15,395 nucleotides of DNA, from contig CANGOK010000040.1 in the NCBI GenBank assembly GCA_947455285.1, positions 1 to 15,395 on the forward strand, read 5' to 3'. Shown in pieces: positions 1 through 7,443 of the stretch (positions within the stretch are counted from its first letter, which is position 1; every line of letters starts with the position of its first letter). The stretch comes from Beijerinckiaceae bacterium (GTDB taxonomy: Bacteria > Pseudomonadota > Alphaproteobacteria > Rhizobiales > Beijerinckiaceae). The position numbers and the translations under genes are program-made. The notes below the pieces were generated by a model. The model searched no databases. It saw only the letters and a program-made list of their open reading frames with translations, and was not told the DNA's origin.

Positions 1-1194
1 ATCGCTGACCTAGGCGGCGCCGTCACCAAGGACTCTGCGCCCGCTGGCGCGCAGTTCATCGACTGCGGCGGCGATGTGGTCGCCCCCGGCCTCATCGACA
101 TGCGCGCCTTCGTTGGCGAGCCCGGCGCCGAACATCGCGAGACCATGGCCTCGGCGAGCGCTGCGGCTGCAGCGGGCGGCGTGACCACCATGGTCGCCAT
201 GCCTGACACGCATCCGGTCGTTGACGATCCTGCGGTGGTGGATTTTGTCAGGCGCCGCGCGCGCGACACCGCGCGTGTGCGCGTGCTGCCTTCCGCCGCG
301 ATCACCAAGGGCCTCAAGGGCAAGGAGATCGCGGAAATCGGGATGCTGCTCGATAGCGGCGCCGTGGCTTTCACTGACGGCTTGCGTTCGATCCGCAATG
401 CGCAGGTGATGCGCCGCGCCATGACCTATGCGCGCGATTTCGATGCGCTGATCATGCATTTCGCGCAGGATGAAGACCTAGCGGGCTCTGGCGTGATGAA
501 CGCTGGCGAACGCGCGACACGCCTCGGTCTTGGCGGCATTCCCGTCGAGGCTGAGACCATCGCGCTCGACCGCGATCTGCGCCTCGTGAACATGATCAAG
601 GGGCGTTATCACGCCTCCCTCGTCAGCGCGGCGCCTTCGCTCGAAATCATTTCGCGCGCAAAAGATGCGGGGCTGAAGGTCACCTGCGCCACCTCCATCA
701 ATCATCTCACGCTGAACGAAAACGACATCGGCGCTTATCGCACCTTCTTCAAGCTCTCGCCGCCGCTTCGGCATGAGGATGATCGTCTCGCCATGGTGGA
801 GGCGCTCGCCTCTGGCCTGATCGACGTGATCGTGTCCGATCATAATCCGCAGGATGTCGAGACCAAGCGTCTGCCCTTCGGCGAGGCCGAGCCCGGCGCC
901 ATCGGTCTCGAAACAATCCTCTCCGCAGGCCTGCGCCTCGTTCACAGCGGGCAGGTGCGTCTGACGCGTCTGCTCCATGCGCTCTCGACTCGCCCGGCCG
1001 AAATTCTCGGCCTGCCGCAGGGCCGTCTGCAGAAGGGCGCGCCGGCGGATGTCATCCGTTTCGACCCTGAAGAGCCCTATGTGCTTGATCCCGCGTTGCT
1101 TCATTCGCGCAGCCGCAACACGCCATTTGATGGGGCGCGTATGGAAGGGCGTGTGAAGCTGACCGTAGTTGCGGGCGAGATCGTGTGGGGCTAG
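1..1194 (+). CDS. pyrC: Dihydroorotase-like protein with degenerate active site, 5'-truncated
   Basis: The frame is open from base 1, so the gene begins upstream; 397 residues are visible and roughly 30 are probably missing. The fold family is class I dihydroorotase (amidohydrolase superfamily), which closes carbamoyl-aspartate to dihydroorotate in pyrimidine synthesis. Family landmarks are present: APGLID near the start, GGVTTMVAMPDT, GVMNAGERATRLGL, KLSPPLR, and GAIGLETILSAGL. Several catalytic positions are altered. The metal-binding HxH after PGLID reads R-A-F (103-111), and the arginine after it is Gly. MPNT reads MPDT (199-210), KVNPPLR reads KLSPPLR (751-771), and DHAPH reads DHNPQ (838-852). 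The protein is therefore probably not an active enzyme. Known precedent: in Pseudomonas an inactive dihydroorotase homologue forms a complex with aspartate carbamoyltransferase (PyrB). That role here is inference; pyrB would be expected just upstream, outside the window. The gene ends 49 bases before the chosen plsY start. Confidence 0.85.
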   Translation: MADLGGAVTKDSAPAGAQFIDCGGDVVAPGLIDMRAFVGEPGAEHRETMASASAAAAAGGVTTMVAMPDTHPVVDDPAVVDFVRRRARDTARVRVLPSAAITKGLKGKEIAEIGMLLDSGAVAFTDGLRSIRNAQVMRRAMTYARDFDALIMHFAQDEDLAGSGVMNAGERATRLGLGGIPVEAETIALDRDLRLVNMIKGRYHASLVSAAPSLEIISRAKDAGLKVTCATSINHLTLNENDIGAYRTFFKLSPPLRHEDDRLAMVEALASGLIDVIVSDHNPQDVETKRLPFGEAEPGAIGLETILSAGLRLVHSGQVRLTRLLHALSTRPAEILGLPQGRLQKGAPADVIRFDPEEPYVLDPALLHSRSRNTPFDGARMEGRVKLTVVAGEIVWG

Positions 1195-1243
1195 GCTCGC
1201 GCGTCGTCGCCATCAGGCGCGGTCGTTCCACACGGGCTTTGAA

Positions 1244-1834
1244 TTGTTCACACTCGACACTTTTATCTCGCTTCTGATCGGCTATCTGCTCGGATCGATT
1301 CCGTTCGGATTGTTGATCACTAAAGCCGCTGGCACGCAGGACATCCGCACCATCGGATCGCAGAACATCGGCGCGACCAATGTGCTGCGCACGGGACGCA
1401 AGGGCCTCGCAGCTGCGACGCTGATCTGCGATGCGTTGAAGGGCACGGTTGCAATCCTCATCGCCGCGCACTGGGGCGAAGCGCCAGCCATGGCCGCAGC
1501 CTTCGGCGCTTTCGCAGGGCATATCTTCCCGGTCTGGCTGAAGTTCAAAGGCGGGAAGGGCGTCGCGACCTTCCTTGGCTGCCTGTTGGGCCTTTATTGG
1601 CCCGCCGCCATCGTCTTCATCGTTGTCTGGCTTGCGGTGGCGAAGATCACCAAATACTCGTCCGCTGCTGCATTGGCTGCGAGCGTTGCCGCCCCAGCCG
1701 CCTTTATCGCCACTGGGCAGGAGGCGCAGGGCTCGCTCGCCCTCATTCTCACCGCCATGATTTTTTACACACATCGGGCTAACATCGGACGCCTGCTAGC
1801 GGGTTCCGAAAGCAAGATCGGTCAACGATCATGA
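1244..1834 (+). CDS. plsY: Glycerol-3-phosphate acyltransferase PlsY (acyl-phosphate dependent)
   Basis: This integral membrane enzyme transfers an acyl group from acyl-phosphate to glycerol-3-phosphate, making lysophosphatidate, the first committed step of phospholipid synthesis. The three family motifs are visible: GYLLGSIPFG near the N-terminus, GSQNIGATN (usually GSGNIGATN), and KFKGGKGVAT followed later by THRANIGRLLAGSESK at the C-terminus. Between them lie several hydrophobic segments, consistent with the five-helix PlsY topology. A TTG start at 1244 gives 196 residues, close to the usual 200, with the first membrane helix starting right away. The frame is open back to another TTG at 1169, but that would add 25 residues rich in arginine and overlap the preceding gene. 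No strong Shine-Dalgarno is seen before either TTG, so the start is uncertain. The stop overlaps the dprA start (ATGA), which suggests translational coupling. Confidence 0.92.
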   Translation: MFTLDTFISLLIGYLLGSIPFGLLITKAAGTQDIRTIGSQNIGATNVLRTGRKGLAAATLICDALKGTVAILIAAHWGEAPAMAAAFGAFAGHIFPVWLKFKGGKGVATFLGCLLGLYWPAAIVFIVVWLAVAKITKYSSAAALAASVAAPAAFIATGQEAQGSLALILTAMIFYTHRANIGRLLAGSESKIGQRS

Positions 1835-3099
1835 GCGCGGCGGAGGGATCAGGCGCGCATCTTACCGAAGCGCAACGGCTTGATTGGCTCCGCCTCATCC
1901 GCACCGACAGCATCGGCCCGCAGACCTTCCGCGCCCTCATCAACCGTTTTGGCGGCGCGGCTGCGGCAATTGACGCTGCGCCTCGCCTGGCGGCGCAAAA
2001 GGGCCGTTCCCTCGTCATCGCCGACCTCGACGCCTGCAGGCGCGAGATGGACGCTCTCGCCGTCATGGGTGGGCGGCTCTTGGCTCTGGGAGAGCCTGAA
2101 TATCCGGCGGCCCTGCGCGCCATACATGCACCGCCGCCTCTGATCTCCGTGCTGGGCGATGCTTCGGTTTTGTCGCGCCCCATGGTGGCAGTGATCGGTT
2201 CACGCAACGCCTCTGCGGCGGGGCTCGCCTTTACGGAGCGTGTGGTCCGTGATCTCGCTGCGGCAGGTTTCGTCATCGCCTCCGGCCTCGCACGCGGCGT
2301 CGACGCCCGCGCCCATCAGGCGAGCCTTGGCATGGGCACGGTTGCGGCGCTCGCGGGCGGGCTCGACAGGGTCTATCCCCCTGAACATGTCGGGCTCGCG
2401 CAGGACATTTGCGCGCGTGGCGCCGTCATCACCGAGATGCCGCTTGGCTGGGAGCCGCGCGGGCGCGATTTTCCAAGGCGCAATCGCATCGTGGCGGGGC
2501 TCGCTCTTGGCACGCTCGTCATCGAGGCTTCGCGCGGATCGGGATCGCTCATCACCGCCAAATATGCAGCTGACGAAGGTCGCGAGATTTTCGCCGTGCC
2601 CGGCTCGCCGCTCGATCCTCGCGCCGAGGGGACCAATGGCCTGCTGCGCGATGGTGCGACCCTATGCACGCAGGCGGACGACGTTTTGAATGTCTTGCTG
2701 CCCATGGCTGAGGGCAGGGCGCCGCCACAACTGCCTCTCTTTCGAGAAACTGAAGCCGTCGCCGCGACCGAACCGCTATGGGACGAAACGGACTTGTTCT
2801 ACGAGGCGAACGTTCCAACGACCGTGGCTGGCCTCGCTTTCGATGAGCCATTGCGTCCTGCGCCATCGCCCGCGCCATCCGTTTCGAACGCCGCTGCGTC
2901 GCGATCAGGTCCGCAGGGGGCGAATTTGCATGCGGTGGTGGAAAGCCTTCTGGGGCCATCGCCAGTTGGGTTGGACGATCTTGTGCGAGCGGTTGGCGCT
3001 CCGGTCGCGGAGGTCCGTTCCGCATTGCTCGATCTTGAGCTTGAGGGCCGTCTGGAGCGTCACGGTGGGGGATTGGTGTCGCTTCTGTCCAAAAATTGA
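1831..3099 (+). CDS. dprA: DNA-processing protein DprA (Smf)
   Basis: DprA binds incoming single-stranded DNA and loads RecA during natural transformation. It is also kept in many bacteria not known to be competent. The 422-residue product has an N-terminal helical (SAM-like) region at about 13-80. A Rossmann-like DNA-binding core follows at about 85-290, with VIGSR (121-125), SGLARGVD (151-158), FPRRNRI (214-220), EASRGSGSLITA (232-243) and VPGS (256-259). A proline-rich linker (about 295-365) leads to a C-terminal winged-helix domain of the DML1-like type (about 365-420). The ATG overlaps the plsY stop as ATGA. In many rhizobia dprA is followed by topA; here it meets a convergent small gene two bases past its stop. 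No hairpin terminator is visible in that junction. Confidence 0.96.
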   Translation: MSAAEGSGAHLTEAQRLDWLRLIRTDSIGPQTFRALINRFGGAAAAIDAAPRLAAQKGRSLVIADLDACRREMDALAVMGGRLLALGEPEYPAALRAIHAPPPLISVLGDASVLSRPMVAVIGSRNASAAGLAFTERVVRDLAAAGFVIASGLARGVDARAHQASLGMGTVAALAGGLDRVYPPEHVGLAQDICARGAVITEMPLGWEPRGRDFPRRNRIVAGLALGTLVIEASRGSGSLITAKYAADEGREIFAVPGSPLDPRAEGTNGLLRDGATLCTQADDVLNVLLPMAEGRAPPQLPLFRETEAVAATEPLWDETDLFYEANVPTTVAGLAFDEPLRPAPSPAPSVSNAAASRSGPQGANLHAVVESLLGPSPVGLDDLVRAVGAPVAEVRSALLDLELEGRLERHGGGLVSLLSKN

Positions 3100-3101
3100 G
3101 C

Positions 3102-3326
3102 TTATTTGGCGACGCGTTCAGCGATGCTTTCGGCTTCGGCTTTCGCCATCGCGAGGAAGTGTCCCGTCAGGCCTAGGTCGGCCTCATTGGCCATCGTGGC
3201 TAGCTCGCCGCACATAGTGGCGATGTAGTTCGCAGTTTGGATCTGCTGATCAGGTGGTTGTCGCCCCCGCGAAGAAGTGGGGTCGCGCAGCTTGCCTTTT
3301 TTGGTTTCGCTGACCTTGGAGTCCAT
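3102..3326 (-). CDS. Small conserved-looking hypothetical protein
   Basis: A 74-residue product. The first 25 residues are polar and charged (MDSKVSETKKGK and onward, with an SRGRQPPDQ stretch). The rest looks like two amphipathic helices: IQTANYIATMCGELATMAN and GLTGHFLAMAKAEAESIAE. This resembles short helical proteins common in Hyphomicrobiales that carry a YIADM-type helix and an alanine-rich C-terminal helix; that is recalled resemblance, not a search result. There is no signal peptide or membrane segment. The ATG at 3326 is preceded (minus strand) by GTAGGAAT, a close but plausible ribosome binding site. The gene converges with dprA, with two bases between the stop codons, and its 5' side faces an AT-rich gap likely to hold its promoter. 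Function is unknown. Confidence 0.7.
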   Translation of the reverse strand: MDSKVSETKKGKLRDPTSSRGRQPPDQQIQTANYIATMCGELATMANEADLGLTGHFLAMAKAEAESIAERVAK

Positions 3327-3594
3327 ATTCCTACCACAGCGCGGCTGTGCGGCCTCTATGACACAACCGCCGCCCGTTTGCTTGCCGATTGATCACTTTA
3401 TCATCAGTGATTCTTGCGATGGTTGCAAATAGAGATGGGTCATTCTTAAGGTTAATATATGTATTCAAGGTCAAAATTGATTGAGTCATATTGAGTTGGA
3501 TCAAAGAAACGGAGCAGTCTCCGTCGGTAGAATAATTTTATTTGCAAGTAAAAAATAGCTCAAATATTTGTGATAAATCAATTAATTCACAGTT
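3327..3594. other. AT-rich intergenic region between the small gene and ruvX
   Basis: No convincing gene lies in these 268 bases. By count, 57 of the 180 bases from 3421 to 3600 are G or C (about 32%), far below the genes on either side. It contains a probable ruvX terminator hairpin (3509-3524) and a weak inverted repeat, ATCACT (3392-3397) with AGTGAT (3406-3411). Two GANTC sites, the target of the alphaproteobacterial methylase CcrM, occur near 3409 and 3484. The left part should hold the promoter of the small minus-strand gene, but no confident -35/-10 pair could be assigned. Confidence 0.6.
3509..3524 (-). terminator. Probable intrinsic terminator of ruvX
   Basis: On the plus strand the arms are ACGGAG (3509-3514) and CTCCGT (3519-3524) around a four-base loop. 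Read on the minus strand, the stem is followed by TTCTTTG, a short T-rich run. It lies about 70 bases past the ruvX stop in the direction of ruvX transcription. The stem is only six base pairs and the T run is interrupted, so strength is uncertain. Confidence 0.45.
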
Positions 3595-4080
3595 TCATGG
3601 GTGTTCTTTAGTGAGGAAGGTCAGCCGATCAAGCGCTCCTTGTAGAATATATGCTGCCGCCATCCTGTCGACGACATCTGCTCGTTTGGCCCGCGAGGCG
3701 TCCTGTTCAATCAGGGAGCGGGTCACGGCGGCGGTCGACAGGCGCTCGTCCCAGAAGATGAAGGGGATCTGGGTAAGCGGCGCGCAACTTCGGATGAAGG
3801 CCTTGGTCGACTGGGCGCGCGGGCCTTCGGTCCCGTCCATATTGAGCGGCAGGCCGATGACGAAGGCGACGACTTCGTGCTTGGTCGCCAATTCCAGCAT
3901 GCGGGCTACGTCCTTGGTGAACTTCACGCGCTGAATCGTCTCGAGCGGAGAGGCGATGCGGCGTTCCACGTCCGACAGGGCGAGCCCTATGGTTTTGGTG
4001 CCGAGATCGATGCCTATCAGCCTGCCGTAGCGTGGCAGGCGTGGAAGCAGCGTCTCTATTGTGAGCATATTGTCAGCCAT
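3595..4080 (-). CDS. ruvX: Putative pre-16S rRNA nuclease / Holliday junction resolvase-like RuvX (YqgF)
   Basis: YqgF/RuvX proteins have an RNase H-like fold and act in processing the 5' end of 16S rRNA; a Holliday-junction resolvase role has also been proposed. The 161-residue product shows the family's motifs in order: IGIDLGTKTIGLALSD (22-37, acidic residue D25), FVIGLPLNMDGTEGPRA (73-89), FIFWDERLST (107-116, with E112) and DVVDRMAAAYILQ (135-147, with D138). These supply the acidic residues of the active site. The chosen ATG (4080) has GGGCGG just upstream and gives the usual family length. Another in-frame ATG lies five codons upstream (4095). The same frame stays open much further back, but that extension runs antisense through gatC and is rejected. 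The gene diverges from gatC. Confidence 0.93.
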   Translation of the reverse strand: MADNMLTIETLLPRLPRYGRLIGIDLGTKTIGLALSDVERRIASPLETIQRVKFTKDVARMLELATKHEVVAFVIGLPLNMDGTEGPRAQSTKAFIRSCAPLTQIPFIFWDERLSTAAVTRSLIEQDASRAKRADVVDRMAAAYILQGALDRLTFLTKEHP

Positions 4081-4218
4081 GCGCCGCCCTAGCATGGGCT
4101 GGGGCGATTGACTATGGTTAGAACTTGGGTTCGGGTTTGCGTCGCCAAAGTGTGCAATGATATAGGCCTGTTGCTGGCGTTTCTCGCCATTCGACTCAAG
4201 GCTTTGTTTGGAGCAAGC
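4081..4218. promoter_or_regulatory. Shared ruvX/gatC divergent upstream region
   Basis: These 138 bases separate the divergent starts of ruvX and gatC and must hold promoters for both. For gatC a weak candidate is TTGCGT (4138-4143) with GATATA (4160-4165) at 16-base spacing; it matches the sigma-70 consensus poorly. A TTGACT at 4108-4113 has no good -10 partner. No inverted repeat suggesting an operator was seen. Promoter assignment here is a guess from layout. Confidence 0.35.
4210..4213 (+). promoter_or_regulatory. Ribosome binding site fixing the gatC start
   Basis: GGAG lies five bases before the ATG at 4219. The gatC frame is open further upstream to an earlier possible start at 4108, but family length and this site favour 4219. 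Confidence 0.7.
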
Positions 4219-4506
4219 ATGTCCGTTGACCAGGCGACCGTCCGCCGCATCGCTCATCTGGCGCGCATCGCCGTGAGCCCCGAAGAGGTTCCGCACCTCC
4301 AGCAGGAACTCAATGCGATCCTCTCCTTCGTGGAAGAGTTGAGCGAGGTTGACGTGGAGGGCGTCGAGCCCATGACCTCGGTCGTTCCCATGAAGATGGT
4401 CTGGCGCGCGGATGCGGTGACCGACCATGCCGGCGCCGAGGTCGTGGTGGCCAACGCCCCGACCAGCGAGGACAATTTCTTTGTCGTTCCCAAGGTCGTG
4501 GAATAG
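4219..4506 (+). CDS. gatC: Asp-tRNA(Asn)/Glu-tRNA(Gln) amidotransferase subunit C
   Basis: GatC is the small subunit that wraps around GatA and stabilises its contact with GatB in the tRNA-dependent amidotransferase. The 95-residue product has the family pattern: N-terminal helices TVRRIAHLARIAVSPEEV and LQQELNAILSFVEELSEVD, then EGVEPMTSVVPMKMVWRAD and a C-terminal SEDNFFVVPKVVE tail that ends in the typical way. The length is normal. The next gene is gatA, 60 bases downstream, and the two are probably co-transcribed. Confidence 0.95.
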   Translation: MSVDQATVRRIAHLARIAVSPEEVPHLQQELNAILSFVEELSEVDVEGVEPMTSVVPMKMVWRADAVTDHAGAEVVVANAPTSEDNFFVVPKVVE

Positions 4507-4566
4507 GCGCGAGCCGAACCGCCTTCCTTCGATGTTATTTCGCCGCCTGCGGCCCGAGAGACTTAC

Positions 4567-6084
4567 ATGACCGACGTGACCCGCCTCACCCTCGCCGAAG
4601 CGCGCGACGCGCTCGCCGCCAAGAAACTTTCCGCCGTCGAACTGACAAAGGCGCATCTGGGCGCCATGGAGAAGGCGCGGGGCCTCAACGCCTATGTGAC
4701 GGAAACGCCGGAACAGGCGCTCGCCATGGCCGCCGCATCGGATGCACGCATCGCCAGCGGCGCAGCCGGTCCGCTTGAAGGCCTGCCGATCGGCGTGAAG
4801 GATCTCTACGCGACCAAGGGCGTCCATACGCAGGCCTGCAGCCATATCCTCGACGGCTTCAAGCCGGACTATGAATCCACCGTGACAGCCAATCTGTGGC
4901 GCGATGGCGCGGTCATGCTGGGCAAGCTCAATATGGACGAATTCGCCATGGGCTCGTCCAACGAGACCTCTTATTACGGCCCCGTGGCCTCTCCCTGGTT
5001 GCCCGCTGGCCGCGATGGCGCCTGGGCGCGCGAGGCGCTCAAAGGCGACAAGAAGGGCCTGTTGGTGCCTGGCGGTTCGTCGGGCGGATCGGCCTCAGCT
5101 GTCGCTGCGCATCTGTGCCTCGGCGCCACCGCCAGCGATACCGGCGGCTCCATCCGCCAACCCGCCGCCTTCACCGGCACCGTCGGCATCAAGCCCACCT
5201 ATGGCCGCTGCTCGCGCTGGGGCATGGTGGCCTTCGCCTCTTCGCTCGATCAGGCCGGTCCCATCGCCCGCACCGTGCGCGATTGCGCCATCATGCTGCG
5301 CTCCATGGCTGGCCATGACGCCAAGGACGCCACCTGCATCGACGCGCCCGTGCCTGATTACGAGGCTTCCATCGGGCGCTCGATCAAGGGCAAGAAGATC
5401 GGCATTCCCAAGGAATATCGCATCGATGGCATGCCCGCCGAAATCGAGAAGCTCTGGGCCGATGGCGTCGCCTTCCTGAAGGCGGCGGGCGCTGAGATCG
5501 TCGACATTTCGCTGCCCCATACGCGCACCGCGCTGCCCGCCTATTACATCGTGGCGCCTGCCGAGGCCTCGTCCAACCTCGCGCGTTACGACGGCGTTCG
5601 CTATGGCCTGCGCGTGCCGGGCAAGGACATCCAGAGCATGTATGAGAACACCCGCCGCGCGGGCTTCGGCTCCGAGGTGCGTCGCCGCATCATGATCGGC
5701 GCCTATGTGCTCTCGGCTGGTTATTACGATGCTTATTATGTGCGCGCGCAGAAGATCCGCACGCTCATTCGGCAGGATTTCGAAAAGGCCTATGCGCAGG
5801 GCGTCGACGCGATCCTGACGCCGGCGACCCCCTCAGCCGCTTTCGGCATTGGCGAGAAAGGCTCGACCGATCCGGTGGAGATGTATCTCAACGACGTGTT
5901 CACCGTGACGGTGAACATGGCGGGCCTGCCGGGCATCGCTGTGCCTGCCGGCCTCTCCGCCGATGGCTTGCCGCTCGGCCTGCAGCTCATCGGGCGTCCC
6001 TTCGACGAGGAAACCCTGTTCTCGGTGGCTTCGGTGATCGAAGAGTCCGCCGGTCGCGTGGCTCTGCCGCAACCCTGGTGGTGA
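4567..6084 (+). CDS. gatA: Asp-tRNA(Asn)/Glu-tRNA(Gln) amidotransferase subunit A
   Basis: GatA is the glutaminase subunit: it releases ammonia from glutamine for amidation of Glu-tRNA(Gln) or Asp-tRNA(Asn) at GatB. It belongs to the amidase signature family. The Ser-cisSer-Lys triad is readable: K78 in GLPIGVKDLY, S171 in PGGSSGGSAS and S195 in SDTGGSIRQPA. The spacing from K78 to S171 is 93 residues, against about 75 in the well-studied Staphylococcus enzyme. The extra residues lie at about 142-166 (ASPWLPAGRDGAWAREALKG and onward), a probable surface loop. The C-terminal half carries ILTPATPSAAFGIGEK and GLPGIAVPAG. Total length is 505. GAGAG-like purines (GAGAG, 4556-4560) lie upstream of the ATG. 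Confidence 0.97.
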   Translation: MTDVTRLTLAEARDALAAKKLSAVELTKAHLGAMEKARGLNAYVTETPEQALAMAAASDARIASGAAGPLEGLPIGVKDLYATKGVHTQACSHILDGFKPDYESTVTANLWRDGAVMLGKLNMDEFAMGSSNETSYYGPVASPWLPAGRDGAWAREALKGDKKGLLVPGGSSGGSASAVAAHLCLGATASDTGGSIRQPAAFTGTVGIKPTYGRCSRWGMVAFASSLDQAGPIARTVRDCAIMLRSMAGHDAKDATCIDAPVPDYEASIGRSIKGKKIGIPKEYRIDGMPAEIEKLWADGVAFLKAAGAEIVDISLPHTRTALPAYYIVAPAEASSNLARYDGVRYGLRVPGKDIQSMYENTRRAGFGSEVRRRIMIGAYVLSAGYYDAYYVRAQKIRTLIRQDFEKAYAQGVDAILTPATPSAAFGIGEKGSTDPVEMYLNDVFTVTVNMAGLPGIAVPAGLSADGLPLGLQLIGRPFDEETLFSVASVIEESAGRVALPQPWW

Positions 6085-6110
6085 GGGAGGCGCAAGCCTT
6101 TCACTCCAGC

Positions 6111-6178
6111 TACCGGGCTCCTGACCCGCGGAACCATCGCGTGAGCGATACGTTGCCGCGGGAATGCAGGAGCCGGTA
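6111..6178 (+). promoter_or_regulatory. Long leader hairpin pairing the egtB ribosome binding site
   Basis: Starting 26 bases after gatA and ending on the first base of the egtB start codon, the sequence is almost self-complementary. TACCGG (6111-6116) pairs with CCGGTA (6173-6178), and CTCCTG (6118-6123) with CAGGAG (6167-6172). CCCGCGG (6125-6131) pairs with CCGCGGG (6156-6162), AAC (6132-6134) with GTT (6152-6154), and ATCGC (6136-6140) with GCGAT (6145-6149). The loop GTGA is of the GNRA class. That makes 27 base pairs broken only by small bulges and one 1x4 internal loop. The Shine-Dalgarno AGGAG (6168-6172) is fully paired. There is no T run after it, so it is not an intrinsic terminator. 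It could be a translational control element or a palindromic repeat of a mobile kind; the sequence alone cannot separate these. Confidence 0.8.
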
Positions 6179-7443
6179 TGACCATCAGCGCGCAGGCGGC
6201 GGAATCGCAACTGGAGCGACGGCTCTTCGCCACGCGGCGCCTGTCGCTTGAGCTCGCCGAACCGCTCACGCCCGAAGATCAGACCGCTCAGGCGATGGAC
6301 GACGCCAGCCCGACGAAGTGGCATCTGGCGCATACGTCTTGGTTATTCGAAACCTTCATTTTGGCGCGCTGCGAAGGATACCAGCGCTTCGACGAGCGCT
6401 TCGCTCGCCTGTTCAATTCCTATTATGATTCTGTCGGCCCGAGACATCCGCGTCCCCAGCGCGGCTTGCTGACGCGGCCGACCTGCGAAGAGGTCTTCGC
6501 TTATCGCGCATATGTGGATGCGGGCCTGCGCGAAGTCTTCGCCGAGGGCGGCGAGGGCGATCCTGAGATCACCCGCCTGATCGAGCTTGGCTTGCAGCAC
6601 GAGCAGCAGCATCAGGAATTGATGCTGACGGATATCCTGAACCTTTTCGCGCACAATCCGACGCGGCCACGCTACCGCGCCGCTCACGAAGCCCCCGCGC
6701 AGGTGGCTGCGCCTTTGCTCGATTTCGTCGCTTTGGTCGGGGGCGTGCACGAGGTTGGGCATAGAGGCGCAGGGTTTTGCTTCGATAATGAGACGCCGCG
6801 CCACAAGGTTTTCGTTGACGACTTCAGGCTCGCCACGCGCGCCGTCACCAATGGCGAGTGGCTCGAATTCATGGCCGATGGCGGTTATCGCAGGCCCACG
6901 CTTTGGCTCTCCGACGGCTGGGCCTTCATCCAGCGCGAGGGGATTACGGCGCCGCTCTATTGGGAAAAGCACGAGGGTCTGCGCGCCCAGATGATGCTCG
7001 ACGGCTTGCAGCCGGTCGAGCCTTCGGCGCCGGTTTGCCACCTAAGCTTTTACGAAGCCGACGCTTACGCCCGCTGGGCGGGCAAGCGCCTGCCGACTGA
7101 AGTCGAATGGGAAGTTGCGGCTGGTGGTTTGCCTGTCGAGGGCAATATGCTTGGCGCAGCCGTGCTGCGTCCCTTGCCTGCGGCAGCGGGGCAGGGGCTT
7201 AGCCAAATGTTCGGCGACGTCTGGGAATGGACGGCATCGGCCTATCTGCCTTACCCGCACTTTCGCGTCGCGCCGGGCGCCGTCGGCGAATACAACGGCA
7301 AATTCATGGTCAACCAGCAGGTGCTGAAGGGCGGCTCCTGCGTGACGCCGCAGGGCCATGTGCGGGCGTCTTATCGCAATTTCTTCTATCCCCACCAGCG
7401 CTGGCAATTCACCGGCCTGCGTCTTGCGGATGACGGCGCATGA
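6178..7443 (+). CDS. egtB: Ergothioneine biosynthesis protein EgtB (hercynine sulfoxide-forming iron enzyme)
   Basis: EgtB uses non-haem iron and oxygen to join the sulfur of gamma-glutamylcysteine (or cysteine in some subtypes) to hercynine, a key step to the antioxidant ergothioneine. The N-terminal DinB-like four-helix region (about 10-150) supplies the three iron-binding histidines: H52 in KWHLAHTSW, and H141 and H145 in LGLQHEQQHQELML. The C-terminal half is a formylglycine-generating-enzyme-like domain (about 175-420), with VGGVHEVG, FDNETPRHKVFVDDF, GKRLPTEVEWEVA, GDVWEWTASAY, KGGSC and ASYRNFFYPHQRWQFTGLRL. The length of 421 is usual. The ATG has a good AGGAG six bases upstream, but that site is buried in a hairpin. 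The stop overlaps the egtD start (ATGA). Which sulfur donor is used cannot be read with certainty. Confidence 0.96.
   Translation: MTISAQAAESQLERRLFATRRLSLELAEPLTPEDQTAQAMDDASPTKWHLAHTSWLFETFILARCEGYQRFDERFARLFNSYYDSVGPRHPRPQRGLLTRPTCEEVFAYRAYVDAGLREVFAEGGEGDPEITRLIELGLQHEQQHQELMLTDILNLFAHNPTRPRYRAAHEAPAQVAAPLLDFVALVGGVHEVGHRGAGFCFDNETPRHKVFVDDFRLATRAVTNGEWLEFMADGGYRRPTLWLSDGWAFIQREGITAPLYWEKHEGLRAQMMLDGLQPVEPSAPVCHLSFYEADAYARWAGKRLPTEVEWEVAAGGLPVEGNMLGAAVLRPLPAAAGQGLSQMFGDVWEWTASAYLPYPHFRVAPGAVGEYNGKFMVNQQVLKGGSCVTPQGHVRASYRNFFYPHQRWQFTGLRLADDGA

Noticed and set aside
4081..4845. N-terminal extension of the ruvX frame to 416 residues
   Set aside because: The extension lies antisense to gatC and part of gatA, is His/Arg/Gly-rich without motifs, and RuvX proteins are about 140-165 residues.
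6111..6178. The egtB leader hairpin as a gatA terminator
   Set aside because: There is no T run after the stem, and the stem includes the egtB ribosome site and start base. A terminator of gatA would be expected to end before them.
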